Shown: positions 1 through 7,662, counted from the stretch's first letter. The stretch is DNA of 15,403 nucleotides from DATGKD01 sp035294855 (GCA_035294855.1 DATGKD010000043.1:1-15403), one strand, 5' to 3'. Made by a program: numbers and translations. The notes: generated from the letters alone by a model not told the origin.

Positions 1-1
1 C

Positions 2-3000
2 GGAGACGGCCACGCGGACGTGTCCGCGCCGGGTTCGGCCACCCTGACGCCGTCCACCGTGACTCGGTCACCCGCGCCCGAGGCGCCCTCAGCGCCTCCG
101 TCGGCGACACCCCCGGCACCTCCCGAGCCCGCTGCGCCGGCCGCACCCGCCGCACCCGCCGCACCCGCCGCGCCGGCTGCACCGCCCGCGCCGACCGCGC
201 CGCCCGCACCGGCTGCGCCCCCGGCGCCGGCTGCCGTCGTCCCCGACGCCACGCCCCTGCGAGGCGCGGCCGGCCGGCTGGCGCGCAACATGGAGGCGTC
301 GCTCGCGGTGCCGACGGCGACGAGCGTCCGGCCCGTGCCCGCCAAGCTGCTCGAGGTCAACCGCAGTCTCCTCAACCAGCACCTGGCGCGCACGTCGGGC
401 GGCAAGGTGAGCTTCACCCACCTCATCGGATACGCGGTGGTGCGCGCCTTGCAGGCCGTGCCCGCGCTCAATTCGAGCTTCGTGGCCGACGCCGACGGCA
501 AGGGAACGCCGGGTGCTGTCCATCACGAGCACGTCGGGCTCGGGCTGGCGGTCGACGTGGCCAAGTCCGACGGCTCGCGCACGCTCGTGGTGCCGGTGGT
601 GCGCCAGGCCGAGATGCTCGACTTCCGGTCGTTCGTCATCGCGTACGAGGAATTGGTGCGCAAGGTCCACACCGGCAAGGTGACACCCGACGACTTCGCC
701 GGTGCGACCGTGTCGCTCACCAACCCCGGGACGCTCGGCACGGTCCAGTCGGTGCCCAGGCTGATGCCGGGACAGGGCGTCATCGTCGGGGTCGGGGCCA
801 TCGGGTATCCCGCCGAATTCCAAGCGGCGGACATCCGGAACCTCGCCTCGCTCGGGGTGGGGCCGGTGGTCACGCTGACGTCGACCTACGACCACCGGAT
901 CATCCAGGGCGCGGAGTCGGGGCTGTTCCTCACGTACGTGAGCGAGTGCCTGACCGGCGGCCACGACTTCTACGAGTCCGTGTTCGCATCGATGGACGTG
1001 CCGTACCAGCCCGTGCGGTGGCAGGTGGACGTGGACGCCGCGGACAGCGAGTACATGCGCAAGGTCAAGCAGGTGCACGTCCAGAGCCTCGTGAACATGT
1101 ACCGGGTGCGCGGCCATCTCATCGCCGACCTGGACCCCTTGTCCGCCGAGGCGCGGCCGCTGCATCCCGAGCTCGACCCCACCACCTACGGGCTCACGCT
1201 GTGGGACCTCGACCGGGAGTTCGTCGTGGACGGACTGGCGGGGCGCACCACCTTGCGGCTGGGGGAGGCCCTCGACATCCTGCGCGACGCGTACTGCCGC
1301 ACCCTCGGCATCGAGTACATGCACATCCAGGACCCTGAACAGAAGCGGTGGATCCAGCATCACGCCGAAGGTGTCACCACGACCCTCGAGCCGACCTTGC
1401 AGCGTCACGTCCTCGATCGCCTGAACGCCGCAGAAGCGTTCGAGCGCTTTCTGCACAGCCGCTACATCGGGCAGAAGCGTTTCGGGCTGGAAGGCGCCGA
1501 ATCCACGATCGTGCTCCTCGACACCGTCCTCGACGAAGCCGCCGAGGCGGGGCTGGCGGAGGTCGTCCTGGGCATGGCGCACCGTGGACGCCTGAACGTG
1601 CTCGCCAACATCGTGGGGAAGTCCTATGGCGAGCTGTTCCGCGAATTCGAGGGCGACCTCGACCCCAACTCCGTGCAAGGTTCGGGCGACGTCAAGTACC
1701 ACAAGGGCGCGACCGGCAAGTTCGTCGGCCGCTCGGGCGCCGAGCTGGCGGTGAGCCTGTCGTCCAACCCCTCGCACCTCGAGGCGGTCGACCCCGTGGT
1801 CGAGGGCATGGTGCGCTCCAAGCAGGACATGCTCGAGACCGACCGCTGCTTCGACGTGTTGTCGGTGCTCGTCCACGGCGACGCGGCGTTCGCCGGTCAA
1901 GGCGTGGTGGCCGAGACGCTCGAGCTCTCGCAGCTCCCGGGCTACCGCACGGGCGGAACCGTGCACGTGGTCGTCAACAACCAGCTGGGGTTCACCACCG
2001 CGCCGGAGTCGGCGCGCTCGTCGGTGTACCCGACCGACGTCGCCAAGATGGTGCAGGCGCCGGTGTTCCACGTGAACGGCGACGACCCCGAGGCGTGCGT
2101 GCGCGCCGCGCGCCTGGCTTTCGGGTTCCGCCAGGCCTTCCACAAAGACGTCGTCATCGACCTCGTCTGCTACCGCCGGCACGGACACAACGAGGGGGAC
2201 GACCCCAGCTTCACGCAGCCCAAGATGTACGCCATCATCGAGGGCCACCGCTCGGTGCGGAAGCTGTACACCGAGGCACTCGTGCGCCGCGGGGACATCA
2301 CCCTCGAAGAGGCCGAGCAGGCGCTCGAGGACTTCCAGACGCGCCTGCAGGCCGCCCTCGATGAAACGCGCCAGAGCGTTTCGCCTCAGCCCACCGTGCT
2401 GCCCGCGCCGCCGCCGCGGCCCGCGCCGCGTCCCGCGGTCGCGACCGGTGTGTCCAAGGACGAGCTGGAGGCGCTCGTCGCTGCCGCCACGCGAGTTCCC
2501 GAAGGGTTCACCGTGCATCCCAAGCTGGCGCGCCAGTTCGACCAACGGGCGAAGGTGGTGGCCGGCGGCGAGGTCGACTGGGCGCTCGGGGAGACGCTCG
2601 CGTTCGGCTCCATGCTCCTCGAAGGCACCGACGTGCGCCTCGCCGGGCAGGACACTCGACGCGGCACCTTCAGCCAGCGCCACGCGGTGCTCGTCGACTA
2701 CGACACGGGCGAGGAATGGGTCCCCCTGGCACACCTGTCGGCACAGAACGTCGGGCGCTTCGGCGTCTACGACTCGCTGTTGTCGGAGTACGCCGCGTTG
2801 GGCTTCGAGTACGGCTACTCCGTCGAGGCGCCCGACGCCTTCGTGGCGTGGGAGGCGCAGTTCGGTGACTTCGCCAACGGCGCCCAGGTGATCATCGACA
2901 ACTTCTTCGCCGCCGCCGACGACAAGTGGGCCCAACCCTCGGGCCTCGTCCTGCTTTTGCCGCACGGCTACGAGGGCCAGGGACCCGAGCATTCCTCGGC

Positions 3001-3703
3001 CCGCATCGAGCGGTTCCTGACGCTCGCGGCTCGCGGCAACCTGCGTCTCACCCAGCCCACCACCGCGGCGCAGTACTTCCACCTCCTGCGGTCGCAGGTA
3101 CGCGGCCTCGGCCGTCAGCCGCTCGTGGTGTTCACCCCGAAGTCGCTGCTCCGTGCCCGGCAGTCACGGTCGCCGATCGACGAGCTGACCCGGGGATCGT
3201 TCGTGGAGGTCGTGGACGACCCCGCGACGGTGCCGAGCGATGGTGGGGATCGCGGCGGCCAGAGCGTCGGCGCTGCGGCCCCGGGCGCGGGAGTTGTCGA
3301 TCCTTCCGCGGTCCGCCGTGTGATCCTGTGTTCGGGGAAGGTCGCGTTCGAGGCGATGGAGCGTCGAGATGCGCTCGTCTCCGGCAGGGACGGACTCCCC
3401 ACGCCGGGCGTCGAACCCGCCCGGGTGGCCGTGGTCCGCGTCGAACAGGTCTACCCGTGGCCCGAGGAGTCGTTGGCCGCGGTGCTCGGCCGGTACGACG
3501 CGGCCGACCAGGTGCTCTGGCTGCAAGAGGAGCCCGAGAACATGGGGGCGTGGTCGTTCGCGCACGGAAGGCTGCACAAGCTGCTGCGCGACCGTTTCGC
3601 GTTGTCGCACGTGAGCCGGCCCGAGTCGGCGAGCCCGGCCACGGGCAGCGCCGCGCTACACCGGCTCGAGGAGGAGGACCTGCTCCGGCGGGCGTTCGCC
3701 TGA
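2..3703 (+). CDS. kgd: Fused 2-oxoglutarate dehydrogenase E2-E1 protein (Kgd/SucA type), 5' end outside window
   Basis: Decarboxylates 2-oxoglutarate with thiamine diphosphate (E1) and carries a fused succinyltransferase-type (E2) domain, the actinobacterial arrangement for the TCA cycle. The frame is open to the window edge. The first in-window start is GTG at 20, but the protein there is already linker, so the true start and the usual short N-terminal docking segment probably lie upstream. Numbering from that GTG: Ala/Pro-rich linker about 18-75; acyltransferase domain about 78-330 with the catalytic DHR at 291-293; E1 domain from about 345, with MAHRGRLN at 519-526, HGDAAF at 619-624 and NNQLGF at 653-658 (thiamine diphosphate site), and HNEGDDP at 723-729; then the pyrimidine-binding and C-terminal domains. 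Two low-complexity insertions, Pro-rich near 790-815 and Gly/Ala-rich near 1075-1095, lie between conserved blocks. No lipoyl domain is visible, as is normal for Kgd. It converges on the HAD gene. Confidence 0.95.
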   Translation, partial: GDGHADVSAPGSATLTPSTVTRSPAPEAPSAPPSATPPAPPEPAAPAAPAAPAAPAAPAAPPAPTAPPAPAAPPAPAAVVPDATPLRGAAGRLARNMEASLAVPTATSVRPVPAKLLEVNRSLLNQHLARTSGGKVSFTHLIGYAVVRALQAVPALNSSFVADADGKGTPGAVHHEHVGLGLAVDVAKSDGSRTLVVPVVRQAEMLDFRSFVIAYEELVRKVHTGKVTPDDFAGATVSLTNPGTLGTVQSVPRLMPGQGVIVGVGAIGYPAEFQAADIRNLASLGVGPVVTLTSTYDHRIIQGAESGLFLTYVSECLTGGHDFYESVFASMDVPYQPVRWQVDVDAADSEYMRKVKQVHVQSLVNMYRVRGHLIADLDPLSAEARPLHPELDPTTYGLTLWDLDREFVVDGLAGRTTLRLGEALDILRDAYCRTLGIEYMHIQDPEQKRWIQHHAEGVTTTLEPTLQRHVLDRLNAAEAFERFLHSRYIGQKRFGLEGAESTIVLLDTVLDEAAEAGLAEVVLGMAHRGRLNVLANIVGKSYGELFREFEGDLDPNSVQGSGDVKYHKGATGKFVGRSGAELAVSLSSNPSHLEAVDPVVEGMVRSKQDMLETDRCFDVLSVLVHGDAAFAGQGVVAETLELSQLPGYRTGGTVHVVVNNQLGFTTAPESARSSVYPTDVAKMVQAPVFHVNGDDPEACVRAARLAFGFRQAFHKDVVIDLVCYRRHGHNEGDDPSFTQPKMYAIIEGHRSVRKLYTEALVRRGDITLEEAEQALEDFQTRLQAALDETRQSVSPQPTVLPAPPPRPAPRPAVATGVSKDELEALVAAATRVPEGFTVHPKLARQFDQRAKVVAGGEVDWALGETLAFGSMLLEGTDVRLAGQDTRRGTFSQRHAVLVDYDTGEEWVPLAHLSAQNVGRFGVYDSLLSEYAALGFEYGYSVEAPDAFVAWEAQFGDFANGAQVIIDNFFAAADDKWAQPSGLVLLLPHGYEGQGPEHSSARIERFLTLAARGNLRLTQPTTAAQYFHLLRSQVRGLGRQPLVVFTPKSLLRARQSRSPIDELTRGSFVEVVDDPATVPSDGGDRGGQSVGAAAPGAGVVDPSAVRRVILCSGKVAFEAMERRDALVSGRDGLPTPGVEPARVAVVRVEQVYPWPEESLAAVLGRYDAADQVLWLQEEPENMGAWSFAHGRLHKLLRDRFALSHVSRPESASPATGSAALHRLEEEDLLRRAFA
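130..235 (+). repeat. Ala/Pro-rich linker with 9-bp tandem units
   Basis: Within kgd, codons for Pro-Ala-Ala triplets repeat. Positions 141-167 hold three perfect copies of CCGCACCCG, followed by degenerate copies. It encodes a flexible tether in front of the E2 domain and may vary in length between strains by slippage. Confidence 0.8.
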
Positions 3704-3745
3704 CGCCTCGCGGACCGCGCACCTGCTCGGGGCTCGGCCGCCCGG

Positions 3746-4390
3746 TCAGCGCAGCGTGACCCCCAGGACGGCTTCCAGCTCCGAGAGCGCGGCGTCGGTG
3801 TCGGTGACCTTGATGGTCGTCATCCCGAGCGCGCGGGCGGGCTTCAAGTTGACGCCGAGGTCGTCGAGGAAGACGGCCTGGGGCGGCGTGACGTCCAGGC
3901 GCTCGCAGGCGAGCTCGTAGAAGCGGGTGTCGGGCTTGCGGATGCCGACGACCGTCGACTCGACGATGACGTCGAACAGCTCGAGCACCTCGGCGACCTC
4001 TCGGTCGGCCAGGGGCGTGACGAAGTTGTTGGTGAGCAGGCCCGTCTTGTAGCGGTCGCGGCACCGTCGGACCGCCTCCACCATCTCCGACCGCAGGGCG
4101 CCGGTCAGCGAGGCGAACAGCTCGCGTGCGTCGACCGCGTTCCCCGCGTCGGCGGTCTCGCGCTCGAAGGCGTCGCAGAACGCGTCGAAGTCGAGCTCGT
4201 TGCGTTCGAGGCGCGCCCAAGCGTTGTCCAGGTGGTTGGTGGCGTTGACCGAGCGGATGAAGCCTGCGGGCATGCCGTGGGCGAGCTCGTAACGCTCGAA
4301 CGCCTCGAACGGGCTGTCGCTCAGCACACCGCCGAAGTCGAAGAGCACCGCGGCGATGCCGTCGCTCGAGGGCACCGGCCCTGCGCTCAC
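3746..4390 (-). CDS. HAD-superfamily phosphatase, epoxide-hydrolase-N-terminal/ACAD10-like subgroup
   Basis: A 214-residue hydrolase with all four HAD motifs: nucleophile D18 in FDFGGVL, T120 in LLTNN, K152 in GIRKPD, and the acidic pair D176-D177 in FLDD. The Gly at position 20, where classical HAD phosphatases have a second Asp (the general acid), and the block GVNLKPARALGM after motif IV are typical of the YihX, soluble epoxide hydrolase N-domain and ACAD10 group (family knowledge). The substrate cannot be told. The GTG at 4390 overlaps the TGA of the upstream M20 gene as GTGA, so translation is probably coupled. I see no Shine-Dalgarno of its own. An internal GTG at residue 6 is a possible alternative start. 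A cytosolic metabolite phosphatase role is inference. Confidence 0.85.
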   Translation of the reverse strand: MSAGPVPSSDGIAAVLFDFGGVLSDSPFEAFERYELAHGMPAGFIRSVNATNHLDNAWARLERNELDFDAFCDAFERETADAGNAVDARELFASLTGALRSEMVEAVRRCRDRYKTGLLTNNFVTPLADREVAEVLELFDVIVESTVVGIRKPDTRFYELACERLDVTPPQAVFLDDLGVNLKPARALGMTTIKVTDTDAALSELEAVLGVTLR

Positions 4391-5721
4391 CCGAGCGACT
4401 GGCGAGCCAGCCCGTCCCAGAGTTGCGCGCTCAGTCCGAGCGAGGCGACGTCGACGCGCTCGTCGATCCCGTGGAACATCGTGGCGTACTGCTCGAAGGT
4501 GAGCCGCTCGCTGAAGAGGCCGAACCCATAGGCGACGGTGCCCATGCGGCGGAAGAACCGGGCGTCGGTGGCGCCCACGGTCAGGAAGGGCACGCACTGC
4601 GCGTCGGGATAGGACTGGCGTGCCACGCGCTCGAGCGCGTGCCACAGGGGCGTGTCGCTCTTCGAAGTGGTGGCTTCTTCGGTGGAATGCCACTCGAGCT
4701 CGACGTCGCTCATCAGGTCGCCGAGCGCGTCGGCCAGCATCTTCTCGACCTCGGTGCGACCCCACCCCGGGAGCGAACGGATGTCGAGCTCGAGCTGGAC
4801 ACGGTCGGGGATCACGTTGAGCTTGGTACCGCCGTGCATGATCGTCGGCGCGATCGTGGTGTGCGTGCACGCGTGTGCCTGACGTGCCAACCCGAGTGCA
4901 GGGAGCTCTGCGCAGAAGGCGCTGATCCGGTCGGGATCGAGCAACGGGTCCGCCAATTCCTCGGGCAGCCCGAGACCCTCGACGAAGCCCCGCCAGGCCT
5001 CGTGGATGTCCGCCTTTGGCTCGTGCTCGGCGAGCCTCCGCACGACTTCGGCGGCCTTCACGAGCGCGTTGTCGGTGCGCAGGGGTTGCGAGGCGTGACC
5101 CGGCGTGCCGCGCACCGTGAGCGTGCACCAGAAGACGCCCTTCTCGCCGGTGAGCACGGGCAGGCGCATGCCGTTCGCCCCCGCCAGCGGGAACCCCCCG
5201 GCTTCGGTGACGAGGTAGTCGGCACGCACGTCGTCGGCTAGGTGCTCGGTCAGCCACCCGGCGCCGTAGGTGCCGAGGGCTTCCTCGTCGGCGACGCCGA
5301 TGAAGACGAGGTCGCCGTCGGGGCGGAAGCCGTCGTCGGCCAGATGGCGCACGGCGACCGCCATCGAGGCCGTGAGGTTCAGCATGTCGACGGCGCCCCG
5401 GCCCCACACCTCGCCGTCGATCAGCTCGCCCCCGAACGGGTCGTGCTGCCAGTCGGCGGCGTTGGCGGGGACGACGTCGGTGTGCCCGAGCAGCACCAGC
5501 GACGGAGCGTCCTCGCGGCGCCCGTCCAGACGGGCCACGATCGAGGCTCGCCCCGGCGAGGGCTCGTGGACCTCGAGGTCGAGCCCCGGGCCCTCGAGGA
5601 CTTGGCGCAGGATGTCGGCGCTGCGGCGCTCGTGCCCCGATGCCTCGGTGCCGTCGTTGACGCACCCGTTGCGGATCATCTGCTGGAGGAGCTCGGCCAC
5701 CTCCATGGCGACGTCGGTCAC
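4387..5721 (-). CDS. M20-family metallopeptidase / amidohydrolase
   Basis: A 444-residue zinc hydrolase of the ArgE/DapE/CPG2/aminoacylase-1 type, expected to cleave an amide or peptide bond in the cytosol. Metal and catalytic residues are in place: H80 and D82 in GHTDVV, D112 in GRGAVDM, E146-E147 in ADEEA, E173 in VTEAGG, and a late His near 417 (MFHGID). A dimerisation insert lies in the middle (about 190-310). There is no signal peptide. GTG at 5721 is preferred over a longer GTG/ATG start because TAGGAT lies 8 nt (AGGA as Shine-Dalgarno) or 7 nt (whole hexamer as -10) upstream; ATG at 5706 is the alternative. It is the first gene of a two-gene leftward operon with the HAD phosphatase and is divergent from the NYN nuclease gene. 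The exact substrate is unknown. Confidence 0.9.
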   Translation of the reverse strand: MTDVAMEVAELLQQMIRNGCVNDGTEASGHERRSADILRQVLEGPGLDLEVHEPSPGRASIVARLDGRREDAPSLVLLGHTDVVPANAADWQHDPFGGELIDGEVWGRGAVDMLNLTASMAVAVRHLADDGFRPDGDLVFIGVADEEALGTYGAGWLTEHLADDVRADYLVTEAGGFPLAGANGMRLPVLTGEKGVFWCTLTVRGTPGHASQPLRTDNALVKAAEVVRRLAEHEPKADIHEAWRGFVEGLGLPEELADPLLDPDRISAFCAELPALGLARQAHACTHTTIAPTIMHGGTKLNVIPDRVQLELDIRSLPGWGRTEVEKMLADALGDLMSDVELEWHSTEEATTSKSDTPLWHALERVARQSYPDAQCVPFLTVGATDARFFRRMGTVAYGFGLFSERLTFEQYATMFHGIDERVDVASLGLSAQLWDGLARQSLG

Positions 5722-5728
5722 GAGCCCG

Positions 5729-5734
5729 ATCCTA
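5729..5734 (-). promoter_or_regulatory. -10-like TAGGAT for a leaderless M20 transcript
   Basis: On the minus strand TAGGAT is followed by 7 nt and then the GTG at 5721. TANNNT at this distance would place the transcript start at or next to the start codon. The same bases contain AGGA and could instead act as a Shine-Dalgarno. Confidence 0.45.
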
Positions 5735-5822
5735 CGGGCGGACCCCACGGGCCCGGCAGAAACTCGCTGCCCCCGGAGGGTCAGACCCAAGTCCAGCCTC
5801 GGATGGTTGACTGGGAACGGTC

Positions 5823-7085
5823 ATGGCCCGCTCCTACGTCGTCGTGGACGGCTCCAACATCGCGACCGAGGGAAGGTCCACCCCGAGCCTCGCCCAGCTC
5901 GACGACGCGGTGCGGCAGTTCCAAGCGGAGTTCCCGAGCACCGAGGTGATCGTCGTCGTCGACGCCTCGTTCGGCCGGCGGATCGACCCCTCGGAACGAG
6001 CCGCGTTCGACGAGGCGGTCGCTCACGGGGAGCTCGTGACCCCACCGGCCGGCGCCATCGGCCGAGGGGACGCCTTCGTGTTGCGCATCGCCGAACGCGT
6101 GGGCGGGCAGGTGCTGTCCAACGACTCGTTCCAGGAATTCCACGGCGAACATCCGTGGCTGTTCGACGAGGGTCGTCTGATCGGCGGCAAGCCCGTCCCC
6201 GGGGTGGGCTGGTTCTTCACGCTGCGCTCGCCGGTGCGCGGTCCGCTCAGCCAGGCGGCCAGATCGTCGAAGTCGAAGAAAGCGGCCAAGAGCGAGCCCC
6301 CGGAATCCGCCAAGGCAGTGAAGGCGGCACAAGGCGAACCCGCGACGAAGGCCGGGCAGCCCGCGAAGGCCCCACGGACGACGAAGGCCCCACGGGCGCC
6401 GAAGGCTGGGAAGGCCAGCGGCCCGGCCGCCGCCGAAGCCGCCAAACCTGCGAAACCAGGCAAAGCAGGCAAAGCAGACGGCAAAGCGGACGGCAAAGCG
6501 GACAAGGCTCAGAAAGCCGCCACGGCCGAGAAGGCCGCCACGGGCACGAGGGCCGCGAAAGCGAAGAAGGCGGCCAAGTCGGCGGGGCCGGCCGCGCCGG
6601 TGAGGACCGCCGACGCCGACAAGACAGCCAAAGCCGCCAAGAAGGCCGGGAAAGGTGCGAGGAAGACGGCCAAGGCGGTGAGGGCCGCGATCGACGCCGC
6701 CATGGTCGAGGCGATCACCCCCGACGCGGACGTGACCAAGCCGGCGACGGCGAAGGGACGGACCCGGCGACCGAAGGCGTCGGTGCCCGCGGCGGTCAAC
6801 GACCCGCTCACCTTCCTGACGTTCGTGAGCGAGCACCCCCTCGGCTCCACGGTCGAGGGGGAGGTGTCGTCGTTCGTGTCGCACGGGGCGATGGTGAACG
6901 TGGACGGGATGCAGTGCTACGTGCCCCTCGCCGGCCTGGGCGCACCCCCGCCCCGCCGGGCCCGTGAGGTCGTGGAGCGCGGCGAGAGCCGACGGTTCGT
7001 GGTCGTGGCCCTGGACCCACCTCGGCGCGGAGCGGAGCTGGCCCTTGCGGACGTGGCGCCGGCCCGCCCCAGCGGCGCAAAGTAG
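5823..7085 (+). CDS. Putative ribonuclease: NYN/Zc3h12a-type domain, Lys/Ala-rich linker, S1-like domain
   Basis: 420 residues in three parts. Residues 1-135 resemble NYN/PIN-like ribonucleases (Zc3h12a type): VVVDGSN gives D9 and N12, VVVDASFG gives D47, GRGDAF gives D83 and LSNDSF gives D101, an acidic set able to bind metal. Residues about 147-320 are a histone-H1-like stretch almost only of Lys, Ala, Gly and Pro, likely disordered and nucleic-acid-binding. Residues about 340-408 fit the S1 fold pattern (GEVSSFVSHGAMVNVDG, then YVPL, then ALDPPRRGAELAL). The likely role is RNA cleavage with two RNA-binding aids; the target is unknown. ATG 5823 follows a weak GGGA (5813-5816). It is divergent from the M20 gene. 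The nuclease call rests on motif recognition; the S1 call is a little less certain. Confidence 0.8.
   Translation: MARSYVVVDGSNIATEGRSTPSLAQLDDAVRQFQAEFPSTEVIVVVDASFGRRIDPSERAAFDEAVAHGELVTPPAGAIGRGDAFVLRIAERVGGQVLSNDSFQEFHGEHPWLFDEGRLIGGKPVPGVGWFFTLRSPVRGPLSQAARSSKSKKAAKSEPPESAKAVKAAQGEPATKAGQPAKAPRTTKAPRAPKAGKASGPAAAEAAKPAKPGKAGKADGKADGKADKAQKAATAEKAATGTRAAKAKKAAKSAGPAAPVRTADADKTAKAAKKAGKGARKTAKAVRAAIDAAMVEAITPDADVTKPATAKGRTRRPKASVPAAVNDPLTFLTFVSEHPLGSTVEGEVSSFVSHGAMVNVDGMQCYVPLAGLGAPPPRRAREVVERGESRRFVVVALDPPRRGAELALADVAPARPSGAK
6459..6503 (+). repeat. GKA / GKAD codon repeats in the Lys/Ala-rich linker
   Basis: Two 9-nt units (GGCAAAGCA) are followed by two 12-nt units (GGCAAAGCGGAC, with one near-identical junction). 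They lie inside the Lys/Ala-rich linker of the NYN-S1 protein and are probably slippage-prone. AAA lysine codons here stand out from the otherwise strong G/C third-position bias. Confidence 0.7.
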
Positions 7086-7106
7086 GCAGCGAAGGCCGCC
7101 GCATTC

Positions 7107-7121
7107 GCCACCGTTAGTGGC
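7107..7121. other. Short inverted repeat after the NYN-S1 gene
   Basis: GCCAC and GTGGC flank the 5-nt loop CGTTA, 22 nt past the TAG stop. The 5-bp stem is too weak for a confident terminator and has no T tract. It could be a protein site just upstream of the sigma-28-like promoter. Confidence 0.3.
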
Positions 7122-7129
7122 AGATCCGG

Positions 7130-7158
7130 CTCAAGTTGACCACTCGTAGTGCCGATAT
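7130..7158 (+). promoter_or_regulatory. FliA/sigma-28-like promoter upstream of the small gene
   Basis: TCAAGTTG (7131-7138), a 12-nt spacer and GCCGATAT (7151-7158) match the enterobacterial FliA consensus (TAAAGTTT, 11 nt, GCCGATAA) at 6 of 8 and 7 of 8 bases. Read another way, CTCA, 17 nt, GCCGAT resembles the pattern I recall for flagellar sigma promoters of filamentous actinobacteria. A start near 7165 would give a leader of about 70 nt before the GTG at 7238. No sigma factor gene is in the window, so the assignment is by sequence only. Confidence 0.5.
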
Positions 7159-7224
7159 GCCCAACGGTGGGCGGAAGGACGAGGAGCCTCCAGCCGGGCA
7201 GGGCGAGCGAGCCGTGGCCGTTCC

Positions 7225-7230
7225 GGAGGG
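7225..7230 (+). promoter_or_regulatory. Shine-Dalgarno GGAGGG fixing the small-gene start
   Basis: GGAGGG lies 7 nt before GTG 7238 and is among the strongest ribosome-binding sites in the window. It selects GTG 7238 over the in-frame ATG at 7157, which lies within the promoter -10 and so would not be transcribed from it, and over ATG 7259. Confidence 0.6.
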
Positions 7231-7237
7231 TTCGACA

Positions 7238-7432
7238 GTGGATCACGAGGAACCCACGATGCAACTGAAGCAGACGCTCGGCCGACTCAGCCGCCACTTG
7301 CCCCGCCACGGGGGGGCCAAGGGCGTCCTGATCATGGAGGCGCCTCGCATGGGCAACGGCGAGTCGTGGCGGTACACCCAGGCCCGCTGGACCCCTTCCG
7401 AATACGACGACCCCTGGCCGACCAGAGGCTGA
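7238..7432 (+). CDS. Small protein of unknown function (64 aa), stand-alone unit
   Basis: I do not recognise this protein. It begins MDHEEPTMQLKQ and has a basic middle (RLSRHLPRHGG), a short hydrophobic patch (AKGVLIM) and a Trp/Tyr/Asp-rich tail (SWRYTQARW, YDDPW). There is no signal peptide, membrane helix or Cys pair. Support for it being real: a strong Shine-Dalgarno 7 nt upstream, G or C at about 56 of 64 third codon positions (as in neighbouring real genes), a good promoter-like element upstream, and a strong hairpin 25 nt after the stop. ATG 7259 would give a 57-residue product. If the sigma-28-like promoter is real the protein may belong to a motility regulon, which is inference only. 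It could still be a chance frame. Confidence 0.55.
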   Translation: MDHEEPTMQLKQTLGRLSRHLPRHGGAKGVLIMEAPRMGNGESWRYTQARWTPSEYDDPWPTRG

Positions 7433-7457
7433 CTCCTCCTTCTGCCGCCTAGCGCCA

Positions 7458-7489
7458 CCCGGCACCGCGCCCCGCGGGCGCGGTCCGGG
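7458..7489 (+). terminator. GC-rich hairpin terminator after the small gene
   Basis: A perfect 9-bp stem, ACCGCGCCC / GGGCGCGGT, closes the loop CGC (7464-7484). It extends by five more pairs (CCCGG / CCGGG) past one bulged C. There is no T tract, as is common for actinobacterial terminators. It sits between the small gene and fabZ. Confidence 0.6.
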
Positions 7490-7648
7490 CACCGGCGCCA
7501 GTTCGTCGAGATCCGGTGAGCGTGCTTCATCCGGCTCGAGGCGCCGCCGCCGACGATCCGTCTGGGCCGTCGGTGTTCCGCCCATCTCCGGGCCACCGGT
7601 GACCGCGTCTGTGTGGTGTCGAGCCGATGCCGCCCCCAACCCGCCCGG

Positions 7649-7654
7649 TAACCT
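7649..7654 (+). promoter_or_regulatory. -10-like TAACCT for a leaderless fabZ transcript
   Basis: TAACCT is followed by 8 nt and then GTG 7663. The surrounding CCGGTAACCTC is nearly identical to CCGGTAGCCTC before the hydrolase gene at 10807. It favours GTG 7663 as the fabZ start. No clear -35 is visible. Confidence 0.5.
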
Positions 7655-7662
7655 CCGCGGGC

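Noticed and set aside
89..3082. 997-codon open frame on the minus strand opposite kgd
   Set aside because: It lies wholly antisense to an unmistakable gene. Its product is Arg/His/Val/Gly-rich without any recognisable domain, as expected when strong G/C third-position bias removes stops from the opposite strand.
3704..3745. Terminator between the convergent kgd and HAD genes
   Set aside because: The 42-nt gap has GC-rich bases but no stem with good pairing that I could support.
4390..5665. Longer 639-codon version of the HAD phosphatase
   Set aside because: The extra N-terminal part is an Arg-rich out-of-frame reading of the M20 gene. The HAD domain begins right after GTG 4390.
7159..7237. 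Riboswitch in the leader of the small gene
   Set aside because: I looked for conserved cyclic-di-GMP and other common aptamer segments and found none. The leader shows no clear multi-stem structure by eye.
6917..7639. Minus-strand frame across the small-gene region
   Set aside because: It overlaps the S1-domain end of the nuclease gene and reads through the strong hairpin at 7458-7489. The product has no recognisable motif, and the plus-strand frame has the better start signals.
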